Source of the DNA: Scilla litardierei
Taxonomy: Eukaryota; Streptophyta; Magnoliopsida; Asparagales; Asparagaceae
Reading direction: 5' to 3'
DNA: 64,000 bases
Assembly: GCA_030789695.1 (NCBI GenBank)
Contig: CM061142.1
Span: 144,927,637 to 144,991,636 of the forward strand
Part shown: positions 34,588 through 45,945 of the stretch, piece by piece
How positions within the stretch are numbered: position 1 is the stretch's first letter
Layout of the letters: the number at the start of each line of letters is the position of its first letter
Position numbers and translations under genes: made by a program
The notes under the pieces: model-generated
The model's input: the letters and a program-made list of their open reading frames with translations, nothing else
Database searches by the model: none
Told to the model about the DNA's origin: nothing

Positions 34588-34622
34588 CTCCCCCAAGCTG
34601 AAACTTGCATTGTCCTCAATGC
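34588..34622 (-). repeat. GCATTGAGGACAATGC hairpin plus AGCTTGGGGGAG in C
   Basis: On the minus strand the perfect hairpin GCATTG-AGGA-CAATGC is followed after 7 bases by AGCTTGGGGGAG. Same motif as in H (14931) and D (50678). Confidence 0.75.
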
Positions 34623-35106
34623 AATAGTAGTGAATATGGGATGGCAATGAAAATGGGGAGAGTTACGTACCGACACAAAAAAATGAAAAACACGAAAAAC
34701 ACACGAACGAAACGGGAAAATAGAGAAAAAGAAACATACAAAATAAAAGATATAAAATGCAACGAAGGACTCAAAGACACAAACACACGAAAACGACACA
34801 CGAAAACAGGCACACAAAAGTCGATTTCCCCCAAGCTAAACATGACAATGCTAGCAAAATGATATGATCAGTGGTGATGTAGAGATATGCTAGGGGAAAA
34901 ATCAGAAAAGAAAGAAATCAGAATGCAGGAGAGGCGGAGTGCTCATTCTCCTCGGAAGAGGATGTGGGGTATGGGTAGTAAAGTGATAGAAGGGCACGGC
35001 GTGATGGGTTATTATGATGCAAATTCAAATCTTAGATACGCTCCCCTCGCTAATGAGAGGAGACCAGATTATTCAAATCTAAACTAGAAAGCTGTAAATT
35101 TTTACA

Positions 35107-36489
35107 CTACTGGATTAGGATACACCTGAGCATAGGCGGATCCAAGATTTGAAGTGGGGCAGGTATCTGCTCTAACTGCTCCTTCTGTGGCTCTGCCAGA
35201 AGCGTTGTGCCACGTGTGCCAATGGACCCAAGCAATACACCTCCAAGCATCCCTTGTAGGTGTCCACATGTGACTTGCAAAGGACGAGGTGCATTAGTCC
35301 ATGGAAAGGAATTATTTCCCAAAATAAATGTATCCCAAATATAATCGTCAACATAAGATGGACAAATAATAAAAGGGTGACGAATACTCCCTGAGAATGG
35401 ATCGCTATCCTCTGTACTAGCGATGACCAAATCCTCGCTCCCATGAGAAGTGGCTCTCCAGGTGGTGACACACCGTAGCATACCTCAAGGGAAGTAGATC
35501 CTGTGTCCTGCGAGAGATATGGTGTGTCAAATATATATGAGTCTAAAGAAATAGGAAGTGAAAAGCGAGACTCAAAAGTGGAGTGAGAGTGAGTATGAAA
35601 ATCTCCCTGAATAGGGGCAATATGCTCAAGCAGATGCTCAGCCGCAGAAGAAGTGGGGAGCGACGGTAGAGGTAGATGTGACTCGGGCTCTATGAAGTGG
35701 ACCATCGTATCCAAACCCTCATGCACATTCTCCTCGACGATATGCTCATACTCCACCGTCTGACCGATGTCCTGAATGACATCCTCATGGTTAACCACAG
35801 ACCAAGGAGGAAGCTGTAACAGAGATGGCTGTGGAGGTGGATGTGGAGCAGACATCTCGTATGTGGTCGTGGTGTCCTCGTCCTCACGCACATCCTCCTC
35901 GCCGGTATGCTTAATCTCTGTAAACTCATCGGTGCTCTCATAGGACTCATGTGGGGTATCCAAATCAAGATGAGAAGTCTCTCTCACAAATCCTAGAGAC
36001 ATCTCCCCATCCTCACTATCACCATCAAAAAATGCTTCGTCATCCAAGTGGAAGTGTTGGAAAAATGGGGTATCGGCATAAGATTTGTCTATGGGGGCCG
36101 ATGAGATGGTGGTCTCAACCATGAAAGTGGGTATATCTTATCCTTCATCCACTCTCCTCGGTGTAGGCTCGATGATTGGTACCATGAAGTATTGTAATAA
36201 TTGGCCTTTGTTAAACATGGCACTTTCAAGGAGAGACACGAGGCTTCATTCTTCTTGTGTTTGTGGAGAGATATAAGGTTGAGGAAATGGATGGGAGGTG
36301 TTTGGACAATGGTTGTGGGAAAATGTTTGGCCTTGGTGTAGGGGGAGACTCTCAAGCGTAAATGGGCAATCATAATACATGTGCCCAACCATCCCACAAG
36401 TCTCACAAACCACAACTGAATAAGGATCGTATCCTCCCATCTGAGCATCGAAATTTGATCTCCACATGGTAATATCAAAGATACATGGA
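35107..36489 (-). pseudogene. C zinc-knuckle/acidic protein ORF
   Basis: From about 36467 down. The start reads MWRSNFDAQMGGYDPYSVV, then a complete CCHC knuckle CETCGMVGHMYYDC. After two stops in the same frame (near 36247 and 36140) a 316-codon stretch (36122-35172) follows, very rich in Asp/Glu with Pro/Ser patches (EEDVREDEDTTTTYEM; VIQDIGQTVEYEHIVEENVH). A frameshift near 35450 moves the homologous end into another frame (YIWDTFILGNNSF, CGHLQGMLGG). The knuckle implies RNA or DNA binding. I know no family for the acidic part. Homologous along its length to the H ORF. Confidence 0.65.
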
Positions 36490-36656
36490 CAAAAAAAGTA
36501 AGAAAACTAGAGAGGATCGTCAATAGTACAAGAAAATAACAAAAAGATAATAAAATTGTGGGTTAAAATTTCTTGGTTATTGTATTTTTTTATATATTTT
36601 TTGTTTTTATGCATAGTCTAACGAACCCAAGATAAGCTAATATCAAACCGAACGCC

Positions 36657-36674
36657 TCCCCGGTAACGGCGCCA
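36657..36674 (-). promoter_or_regulatory. Primer binding site of C (tRNA-Asp type)
   Basis: TGGCGCCGTTACCGGGGA on the minus strand, 6 bases inside the 5' LTR; one change from the tRNA-Asp consensus. Confidence 0.85.
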
Positions 36675-36680
36675 AAAACT

Positions 36681-38341
36681 TGACCGGCGTCCCGTTTACG
36701 GTTTGGGCACGGTGTCGTTTTACCGCAAGTGCACGGTTAGTGTAGGGTGCGGGTTTATCGAACTCAGTGAGGTGGATGGCTTGAATGGCTACTAGCCTCG
36801 CCTAGGTTGTGTGCTGCTACGCGGATAATATGGGTGGAAGTGTAGAAATAAAAGAATGAAATGAAAAAGACACGAAAAGAATCCCCGCTAACATGGGCTA
36901 GAGCATTTATGACACTTGGCATTTGGCTTGACCCAGGGTGAGACATTGCCCCAAAAGGTGGTACCTAGCGTCCATGGCCCGATATTCCGATCGGTGCCTA
37001 TTAGGCTAGGCCTACCCGGTTCCGGACGGTGGGCATTACCATGTCCATTAACACCTTATGCAACCGGGAGCATTAAGGCCACAATGATAACTCCCACAAT
37101 TTCATCCAAGCCGTTCCCACGCGCGAGGACTCGATGTCTATGCTAGGGGTGTGAGCTATGGCTAGGGAGTCAACCGCCAAGTTTATTCCCCCTTGGCCCG
37201 ATGTTCAGAGGCGGTATTTCTCCTGCCAACGACAATGAAACACCCCCGCGTAACCCTAAGGCCAAATAGGTCGAATGTGATTTCTAGCAATACATCGAAG
37301 CAGATCTTGACTAGACAAGACACCGGACCCCAATCCCAAACACAACTAGTGTGTTGCCATACGAATTGGACTCAGATTGCTAGAAATCCCCATTGACACA
37401 TTTCATCGAACACATGCCATGCAACCAAGCCAAATGAGACAACCCAAGCATCAATCCTACCCTAACCCTTATTATAGTTCATCAACACTACGCAATGGTA
37501 AAGAACATAAAAACAAGCAACAAAAATGACATACAAACGTTCAACATCATGCAAAATAAACACAATACAAAACAATGGAAAATAAGAGAAAGAAATACTT
37601 ATCTTGAGTTTGAATCTTCAATCCATTACAAGACTTATTGATCAAAAGACCTAATCTAAACTAATCTAAGTCTCACAAGAGAAAGGGGCAAAAAGCCCGA
37701 AAAAACCGAAGAAGATCCCCCTTCAGTCGGCCAACACCATGTATTTATAGTCCCCTTCAAAACCCTAATGATTCGGGTCCAAACCCGCAGAAAAATCACC
37801 ACCCGATCGGTTGATGAGTCAACCGATCGGGTGAGAGCTTTGAAGATCTTCAACCGGGCGCTGAGGCGAGCGGGTGGCACGATCGGGTCGTCGTTTGAGG
37901 AATTGCGGCTACAGGTGAACCGATCGGGTGATATTTCACCCGATCGGTTGGAATTCAGTGCAATTAGACAGAGAGTTCTGTCGGTTCACCCGATCGCTGA
38001 ACCGATCGGGTGAGCTGCTACTCTTCTTTAGTTACCGTCTGGGTAGGATACGTGCACATCAACCGATCGGGTGGCCGTGTCCACCCGATCGGTTGAGGGC
38101 TGAAATATAGCAGTCTTCATCGTTTGACCCTCTGGATCACGCGTGACTCCTCCCGTTGCTCAGGGGGCTCATGATATCTTCTTTAAACATCCCAAATGCT
38201 GGCAAACTCCTGCATTTACACAAAAACACGGAGAAAGTGAAAAGATACAAAAAACACGAAAGAATGGATATAAAATGATGGAAAACAACGGAAAATCACA
38301 AAGAAAACGTGCGTGAATATATAGAATATAAACGCACGTCC
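36681..38341 (-). repeat. 5' LTR of C
   Basis: Matches 31112-32773 over its length. The terminal A is changed to C at 38341 next to TSD GTCAG. TATA box at 37742-37750; palindrome array from about 37801 to 38096. Confidence 0.9.
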
Positions 38342-38346
38342 GTCAG
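38342..38346. repeat. Target-site duplication of C (right)
   Basis: GTCAG, matching 31107-31111. Confidence 0.9.
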
Positions 38347-38936
38347 GTATTGAGATTGTGCTTCCTGGAGAGGTTTGGTCGTTGATGTGTATGCAGATAC
38401 AGTTGACGATCGTGGATCAGATGAAGGCAGGTCAGGCTGGAGATCCGAAGCTGATGAGGATCTGTGAGCAGGTAGAAGCCGGTCTGCGGACTGACTTTCT
38501 GATTCATGAGGATGGCTCGCTGAGGTATGGAGCCAGAGTTTGTGTGCCAGCTGGAGATTTCAGAGAGGAGTTGCTTGTGGAGGCACATAGTTTGCTGTAT
38601 TCTGTACATCCTTGTGGCACTAAGATGTAAAGGGACCTTCGCCAGAACTACTGGTGGCATAGAATGAAGCAGAGTGTGGCACGGAGTGTTGCCAAGTGTT
38701 TGGTTTGCCAGCAGGTTAAGGCAGAGCATCAGCGTACGACCGGGTTGCTACAACCGCTTTTGATTCCGGAGTGGAAGTGGAAACACATCACTATGGATTT
38801 CGTGACTGGACTACCTCAGATTCCGAAGCAGAATGATGCGATTTGGGTAATCGTAGATCGATTGACCAAATCTGCACACTTTCTCCCTTTCCGAGTGGGA
38901 CAGTCCACGAAAACGCTAGCGAGGAGATAAGTGGAG
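38347..38936 (+). pseudogene. B integrase, first part (after C)
   Basis: Continues B pol with IEIVLPGEV and the linker, then the integrase zinc-binding region (VEAHSLLYSVHPCGTKM, stop TAA at 38628), [11 protein letters not shown] and [11 protein letters not shown], the first catalytic Asp. An in-frame TAA replaces Tyr just before the intron (LARR*VE). Confidence 0.8.
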
Positions 38937-39007
38937 GTAAATTCTTTTACTCTCCGTTTTTATTTCCTTTCCCAAGTTTAGATAATGATGTAACGTGAAT
39001 CGTTCAA
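38937..39007 (+). other. Putative intron 2 of B, inside integrase (acceptor mutated)
   Basis: Donor GGAG|GTAAAT is kept; the acceptor corresponding to GCAG in A reads TCAA. 71 bases, otherwise closely similar to A. Confidence 0.55.
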
Positions 39008-39910
39008 GAGATCGTGAAACTTCATGGAGTCCTCGTGAGTATCGTGTCGGACAACGACACGAGATTCACATCTCAGTTTTGACAGAGTCTAAAGAAGAGT
39101 CTGGGTACGAGTCAGAGTTTCAATACCGCATGCCACCCGCAGACAGATGGCCAGTCCGAGAGGACGATTCAAATTTTGGAGGACATGCTGAGAGCGTGCA
39201 TGTTGGATTTCAAGGGATCTTGGGAGGATCATCTTCATCATGTGGAGTTTGCCTATAATAACAGCTACCAGGCAAGCATTGGCATGGCGCCATTTGCCAC
39301 GCTTTATGGGAAGAAATGTCGATCGCTACTAAGATGTGATGACATTAGAGACAGGGAGCTGTTAGGGCCAGAGATGATGGTTGTGGCTATGGATGTTGTG
39401 AGGAACATCAGGGAGAAGCTGAGGATCGCTCAAGACCGTTTCAAGCATCGGACAGATGCTAAACGGCGACCGTTGGAGTTTCAGCCAGGAGACCATGTTT
39501 TTCTCAAGATCTCTTCGAATCGAGGATTTATTTGATTTGGAAAGAGAGGCAAGCTGAGTCCGATGTATATTCGATCTTTTGATGTCCTGGAGCGAGTTGG
39601 AGCCGTGGCTTACCGCTTGGCGTTGCCGCCATCACTAGATGGAGTTCAAGACGTGTTTCATGTATCTCAGTTACGTTGATACATCCGTGATCCATCTCAT
39701 GCTGTGGATTTCTCGGAGATCACGGTTCGATCGAACCTGACCTACGATCAGCAACTAGTTGGGATTCTGGATCGACGGCAGAAGTAGTTGAGGAATAAGA
39801 CCATCGACATGGTTAGATTGCAGTGGTGTCATGGTTCACTTGGGGAGTCCACCTGGGAGCACGAGAAAGAGATGAGATAGCGCTTCTCGCACTTATTTCT
39901 GGAGCAGTAG
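39008..39910 (+). pseudogene. B integrase, second part
   Basis: Starts EIVKLHGVLVSIVSDNDTRF and continues with the core (frame changes), ERTIQILEDMLRACMLDFKG, EFQPGDHVFLKISSNRG, a GPF-like module and a chromodomain-like tail. TGA and TAG stops occur in the last third (after NRGFI, after the LR of VSQLR, and near QK*LRNK). Ends at TAG 39908-39910. Dead copy. Confidence 0.75.
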
Positions 39911-39955
39911 TTGATGTTGATTCCGAGGGCAGAATCATTCATTAGGTTGGTAGGA

Positions 39956-42106
39956 TGTCACGGTCACTTTTCGATCGTACGTTTTTCGTACGCGTACTTT
40001 TGTTCGTACGCATATTTATTTTGATCTATTCTTGTATCTCAAATGTATGATGTGATATGTCCTTGTGACCCTCTGGAAGAATACTTATTTATGGAATTAT
40101 TTGTGAACATCATTTCACGGGTCGTTCTCCCACAAAACAACTTTGTTTGAAGAGGTGTCGTAACTCTTACCTTTGTCGTTTGCTCGTTTTATTTTTAGTT
40201 TCTTTCTCCGTTGCCCTAGCCCGTGACCATTCGTCTTAGTCTCGACCCTCTCGTCGACACGGTCATCACGATATTTTTCTTATAATTATCGGACACAGCT
40301 AGACCCACTTTTTCCACTAATCGCTTTCTAATTCACCTAACCCTAATTAATTTGAAATTCAAATAACCTAATTAAAACTATATGCTTAATACATATCAAC
40401 ATGATTTCCTAAGCTATTTGCCATTCTATATGACCCTAACTCTACCCCCTCCCTCTCACATTTTCTCTCTCCAAGCAACCCAAGTGCACCCCACTTTTAA
40501 ACCCAAATATCAAATGAAATCTCATACGTATCACACCCAAATTCAATCTAGGCAATTCACCATCCTATTTCAGACTAATCTATACCCATATATATATCTC
40601 TCTCTCTTACTAAAACCCTTAAGTTCACTCCTATTTAAACCCATATAGCATTTACCTCTTATTAGAACCCAATAGCAGCCCTAAGGTTTTTTCTTCATCT
40701 CGCAACTCTCTCCCAGCCGCCTAAACCCCATACCTGGCCATATAACTCAAGGCCTGGCCCCCCGTCGGCATCCCCACTCTGGCCAACCTCCTCCCCCTCG
40801 ACAACCCTTCTTCCTCCTCCCAAAAACCCTCACACAAACCCCTAAAACCCTCTTCTAGCCAAAAACTATCCTCCCCCTACTGAAACCTCACGACCAGTAG
40901 CTCTGGGCCACCGCCGGCCGCTCCCCCTGCCGTCGGCCGCCCCTCAGGTGACCCCCAGGCCGTACAGGCCCTTCCTTGGCCGTAGCTGCCCCGACGCGCC
41001 TTCCCTTGTGCCTGCAAACCTCAGATCCGTGCACTCCGGGCCGCGAGTCTGCTGTCCACCGTCTCTCATGCCTCTCGTGCCGCTGCCGCGTCTTTCCAAC
41101 ACTGTAGAATGCCGTATGGCTGTCCTTTGCCTTTGCATCGTTGTTCGGTGATCATGCCGCTACCCGGTGGATCATCGTTCGTCGCCGCTGTCCCGCCGTA
41201 CCGTTCGCGCTACCGGAATCCAACCCCTGACGTCGCTACCTGACAGCAGTGTAGCTTTCGCGTCGTGTTGAGGTAAACTCTGCTCCGTAGGAACCCCACA
41301 TCAAATGCTAATCAAGACTAAAAACCGTAACTTTACTGCATTGAATACCTCCCTAATCAAGACTTAATAACTGGGACTGTATGCTGGATCACGATCTGAA
41401 CACATAGGTAGATCTTGGACTTGATTGAATGGAGATCGTAGCATGATTGTCTTCAGGCAAGTGATACTTACCGGTGTTGTTTAGGCCATGTTTTAGGCCA
41501 ATTTGTGTAATAGCGTTAAAGAGACTATGCGATGAAATGATAGTCGCCTAGACGCCCTTACTAGATCTAGCTTGACAACGAAGCTAGATCTGACACCCTT
41601 GCTATCATTTCATGCTGCATGTCATGTTTACTTCAAATTAACTGCACGCACTTTTAAACTGCTTATTGCCGAGGTCATGCATCTTGCCATGTCATTTCAT
41701 GCATCAACTTGCTCTATCATGATTGTGTAGCACACGCTATAATAAATTGTTAACTACAAAGGCTAGGCACCTGCTTTGCGGGCACAACCCTATGACAAAA
41801 ACACTTCCTGGCTCATGATCAGAAGGTGGGCGCCAGCCTATATACACATGGAGGGGTAGGATTAAACGGTCGCTTGAGCATAAAAGTGAGTCCGTATATC
41901 CACTTCAGCCAAAAGACGGAAACTCTGTGCAAGAAGTGATAAATTAGTGTTCATGAAATCGTGAAATAGTGATTCGTAGTTTCTGTTATGACGTGCATTC
42001 TTTGTACCATCATGTCATTTAATTGTTGCACTCTTTAACTTCCATGTCATATCATCATGTTAAAACTGCTAGTCGCATTACCTTTATATGATCCTTGCAC
42101 AAAAGT
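39956..42106 (+). repeat. 3' LTR of B (left part)
   Basis: Matches 15494 onward; interrupted at 42107 by E. The missing last part (about 0.5 kb, including the mini-ORF) should lie outside the window. The hairpin GATCTAGCTT-GACAACG-AAGCTAGATC is perfect here (41570-41597). Confidence 0.85.
42102..42106. repeat. Predicted target-site duplication of E (left)
   Basis: AAAGT precedes E's TGTAACG. B's other LTR reads AAAAGTCTTCTG here, consistent with an insertion after AAAGT. The right copy is outside the window. Confidence 0.5.
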
Positions 42107-44550
42107 TGTAACGACTGGTTCTCATCTATCTGGATTATTTATATTATATATGTGTTTTGGTGGATTTTCTCCTCATGTGTGGTTTTCGTCTCCGTAGCTT
42201 TCGTTTTCAATCGTTTCGTCGTGATTTTCTAGCTTCTTCCTTAGAATCATCGATTTTGGAGTAAGTCATTCATGACGGGCTTCATAACGGTCATATCTTA
42301 TTGTTAGATCAAGCCTAGGAGTCTTAAGAATCGATCCCGGAGCTTCGCGCTCCATTTCAGAACTTTTTGTGCACGTTAGCCGGTACAAGAAGGGGAACCG
42401 ACCGACTAGATGACGATTTAGTCGGTCGACAAACCTTCATGGACCGACTAGTTGGCTTTGTTAATTTCTCAGGAGTTACTGTTTACTTTTAGTCGGTCTA
42501 AGAACAACCACCGACCGACTAGATGCTCAACTAGTCGGTCAGAACTTGCTCTCAGACCGACTAGTTTCTGTCAGTAGATTTCACCTAAGTTACTGTTTAT
42601 CGTTAGTCTGTCCATGAACACTCACCGACCGACTAGGTTGCAAACTAGTCGGTCGACGGGCCTTCACAGACCGACTAATTCATTACCCAGATTTTTTCCC
42701 TACTTTCGCTGTTTGGTGTTAGTCGGTCACAGTTAATCGATCGACCGACTAGTTGTTAAACTAGTCGGTCAGCCACTCTTCTTTGACCGACTAATGACCC
42801 CAGAAACCCTAATTTTTGGGCAGCCGCCGGCTGTGCCTATTTAAACCCCCTCAAACATTTTCTTTTCTTCTTTCATTTCTCCTGAGCCTCCTTTCCTTAA
42901 TCACCCTCCAACATTTCCCCGAGCCATTCCTTCCTCCCTTGGAGTTTCCCTCTCTATTTTGATCTACCACCATGCCCTAGGTCATCTCCAACCCCCAAAA
43001 ATCCCCAAAAATCCCCAAAACCACATTTCTGCAGATTTTCCCCATCCATTCCAGATCTGAACCCTAGGTTCCTCGGATCGTTTCTTCCGTTGTCGTGCTT
43101 GCTCGGCATCATTCTTCCGCTTCCGATACGGTAATAACTCGATCTCTTAATATCCTCATAGCCCATTTGTGTTTTTGTGCAACCCTAATAAAACTAGGTT
43201 GGATGTAGTTCTAATGTTGTTTTGCCATGGCAGCGATCTCATCGCCGTAGTTAGCTTTTGTGTGACGGCCTCGTTGATCGTCATCCTCGGAGATAGGCAA
43301 GTGAAACTTGCCACTTAGGGTTTTGGGCCATGTCTTAGGCCATTTGCTTGTTGTAGGCATAAAAGAGACTAGGCGACGAAATGATACTCGCCTAGGCGCA
43401 ATTTCAGGAACTAGATTGACAACGAAGCTAGATCTGACATTTATCATGTTGCACAACTACCATGTCATGTTTAATTTCCATTAACGGTACGCGAATTAAT
43501 TGTCATGTCATTGCATTCTTTAAGTGTTCCCGTGATTGCTTAGCTCCGCTACACCTTGTGAAATGATTGAGGCGAGGTGCACCCCTATGCTAAATGAAAT
43601 ACGCTCCTGGTTTGTGATCCAGGAAACGAGCTCTTGTGTGGGGCAACCCTGGCTCATTTACTGTGCTCATGTACAGGGACCTTGGCTCGTTTACATGTGG
43701 GTTTTGGGGTAAGAGTTAAGCGGCCATTCAACTGGGAGTCTGCCCGATCAGCAACTGCAGTTGTAAGGCGTAAACTCTGGGTTCTGGGGTAGTGTTAAGC
43801 GGCCAATCAGTGTGAATGTCAAACCGTTCAGCTGTAAGGTGTAAACATCTACAAACAACTTGAAACGTGACTAATGAAAAGATTGAGATTGTTAGTAGCT
43901 TAGCTACTCTTGACATGCCCTGATAAATTGTTCTCTTGTACTTATTGTTTCACCATGTCTTGCTTGTGTACTTATACCATAACTGCCATGTCATGCATAC
44001 TATAACTGTTAGGTTGTTTGTTTGCCTTACTTTCAGTTTCCTTGCCCAAGTCTTTTAGACTTGCTGACATGTGCCCCTTTACTCTTTTGGGTGACACATG
44101 TTAGATCCTGAGCCTGAGTTCATTGTTGAGGACGAGGTGTTTGCTGACGCCGACCCCGAGCATGTGTTTGGCGAGGAGTACGTGGACACTGGGGACCAGT
44201 CCTAGTGTCTTCGTTGAGTTTTCCTCTTTTGTTTTAGACTGCTGTAGTTGTTGGTGTGTGGCACCTATACTTTGTTATGTTGTCCTTGTTGGCCTTGTTC
44301 TGGGCCTTTAGACTCTTTCTTTTAGCCTGGTGGCTTTTCTGGATGTTGAACTTAAATTTTAATGTTGGACAAATTCTGAGGTTTGAGATTTTATTTCTGT
44401 CTCTCCTTGTGTTATTATTGTTGTTCCGTTTGTGGTTACAGGGACCTGCTTGTGTTTTATTGACGCTTATCGGGTTTGGGGCTTCACAGCTCCACTCTCG
44501 TGCGGACCTTTTCACATCTCGCCTCCATTTTTGGGAAGCGGGGCGTGACA
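42107..44550 (+). repeat. 5' LTR of E
   Basis: 2.44 kb, TGTAACG...GGGGCGTGACA. Contains a palindrome array of the same CTAGTCGGTC word (42395-42795), TATA box TATTTAAA at 42838, hairpin module and mini-ORF. Array spacing and some units differ from A, so the array evolves faster than its surroundings. Confidence 0.9.
44098..44205 (+). CDS. Acidic mini-ORF in E LTR
   Basis: 36 codons including stop, beginning MLDPEPEFIVEDEVFADADP and ending EYVDTGDQS. Same frame and length as the A and F copies, differing at several codons without a stop or frameshift. Confidence 0.45.
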   Translation: MLDPEPEFIVEDEVFADADPEHVFGEEYVDTGDQS

Positions 44551-44700
44551 GGTTTTGTTGGTGGCCCATGTAGGTCTCTCTCACTTCTGTAAATGCGATT
44601 ATCAGAATGACGATAATAATATTAGAATGTCCAATAAACTAAGTTCGACATCCGAGTCATAAGCTATGAGTCTAATCTGCTTCGTTTTCTGTGTCATTAG

Positions 44701-45832
44701 ATGGCAGGAAGGCGATTCACCCGTGGTGGAGGTAGTGGTGCGCCCCCTCATGACGAGGAGCCTGAGCGGGAGCCCACCAATGGAGAGATGATGTGGATGA
44801 TGCTTCAGATGATGCAGGTGCAGCAGGGCGTGCTCCTGCAAGTCCAGAATGCTCCAGTTGTTTGAGCTGGTTGGGCAATCCAGGATGCCCCTCGCTCCGA
44901 GCCGGGAGCAAAGCAATTTTGGGAGCTGGGTCCCGCATATTTTGATGGGTCTAAGGGTCCTCTGAATGCTGATGAGTGGGTTCAGAACATTGAGGATAAC
45001 TTGAAGATGGCCAAGATCACCCCGGCTGGATGGGTTGATTTGGCGAAGAGGAAACTCAAGGATAATGCTCGGAATTGGTGGGATGCGGAAGAGAAGATGC
45101 TGGTGGAGCCGATAGCTTGGGCTACCTTTAAGTCCAGGTTTGATGAGGAGTTCTTTCCGAAGGCTGCTAGGAAGGAGATGCTGCAGCGCTTTATTGATCT
45201 GAAGCAAGGGAGCTTGACGGTGGACCTGTACCACCAAGAGTTCACTAGGCTGAGTCGGTTCGCACCGAAGATGGTGCAGGATGTTGATGAGAGGGCTCAG
45301 AGGTTCCTGCAGGGGCTTGCTTTGGAGCTTCAGAGTTTTGTGTCTTCCTCTGATCTGGACTCCTATCAGAAGGTTCTGGTCGCTGCGAGGAGGCAGGAGC
45401 TGAACCTGAGTCAGAGGAGAGGACATGTTTCTGGTGCTGGGAAGAGGCCTATGGAGCAGGCCAGGGCGGTGGTTAGGCCTGGTTTCAATCCTAATCATCC
45501 GGTGCAGTTCAAGAGGCCAGGAGGGCCTAATCAGAAGACTTGCCATTTCTGCGACAAGCCTTGCCACATCATGGATCAGTGTAGGAAGTTTCTGGGCCAG
45601 TGTTTGGTTTGTGGTGATGCTTCTCATGTCGCGAAGGATTGTCGGCATGCGAATCAGCTACGGAGGGCACCTGTTGCAGCACAACCGTTGCAGCAGAGAG
45701 CGTCTGTTCCTGCTGGACGTGGAACAGCTCTTGTTCCATAGAGGCAGGCTTTTCAGCAGGCTTTTCCGCCGAGGAGGCAGGCTTTTCTGATGACCGCTGT
45801 GGAGAGCGAAGTTGTGGATGAGGTTTTCACAG
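44701..45832 (+). pseudogene. E gag
   Basis: Starts ATG (MAGRRFTRGGGSGAPPHD). A TGA near 44862 interrupts the N-terminal part; the frame is then open from the capsid through most of the knuckles. Knuckle 1 reads CHFCDKPCHIMDQC (Gly to Asp and Gly to Cys changes, metal ligands kept) and knuckle 2 CLVCGDASHVAKDC. A TAG near 45738 replaces Gln before RQAFQQAF. The gag end ...VESEVVDEVFT is complete and joins protease across intron 1. Confidence 0.85.
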
Positions 45833-45945
45833 GTAATCCTCAATCTAGCTGTTACTTCCCTAACTAGTTTTGATTGTTAGATTATGTTGTTTGCTTGAAC
45901 ATGATTGGTTGCTAGACTAGGGCTTGATTGTTAGACTGTTTGTAG
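45833..45945 (+). other. Putative intron 1 of E, gag/protease junction
   Basis: Donor ACAG|GTAATC, acceptor TGTAG. Splicing joins DEVFT(G) to [19 protein letters not shown] in frame. 113 bases, the same length as in A. Confidence 0.65.

Noticed and set aside
34416..34843. Phe/Val/Cys-rich minus-strand frames that look like membrane proteins
   Set aside because: Produced by A-rich UTR and the (GT)n repeat of element C; no conserved motif.
44602..45648. 348-codon minus-strand frame over E gag (and a similar one at 20547-21185 in A)
   Set aside because: Antisense shadow of gag. The similarity between A and E is explained by the shared sense gene.
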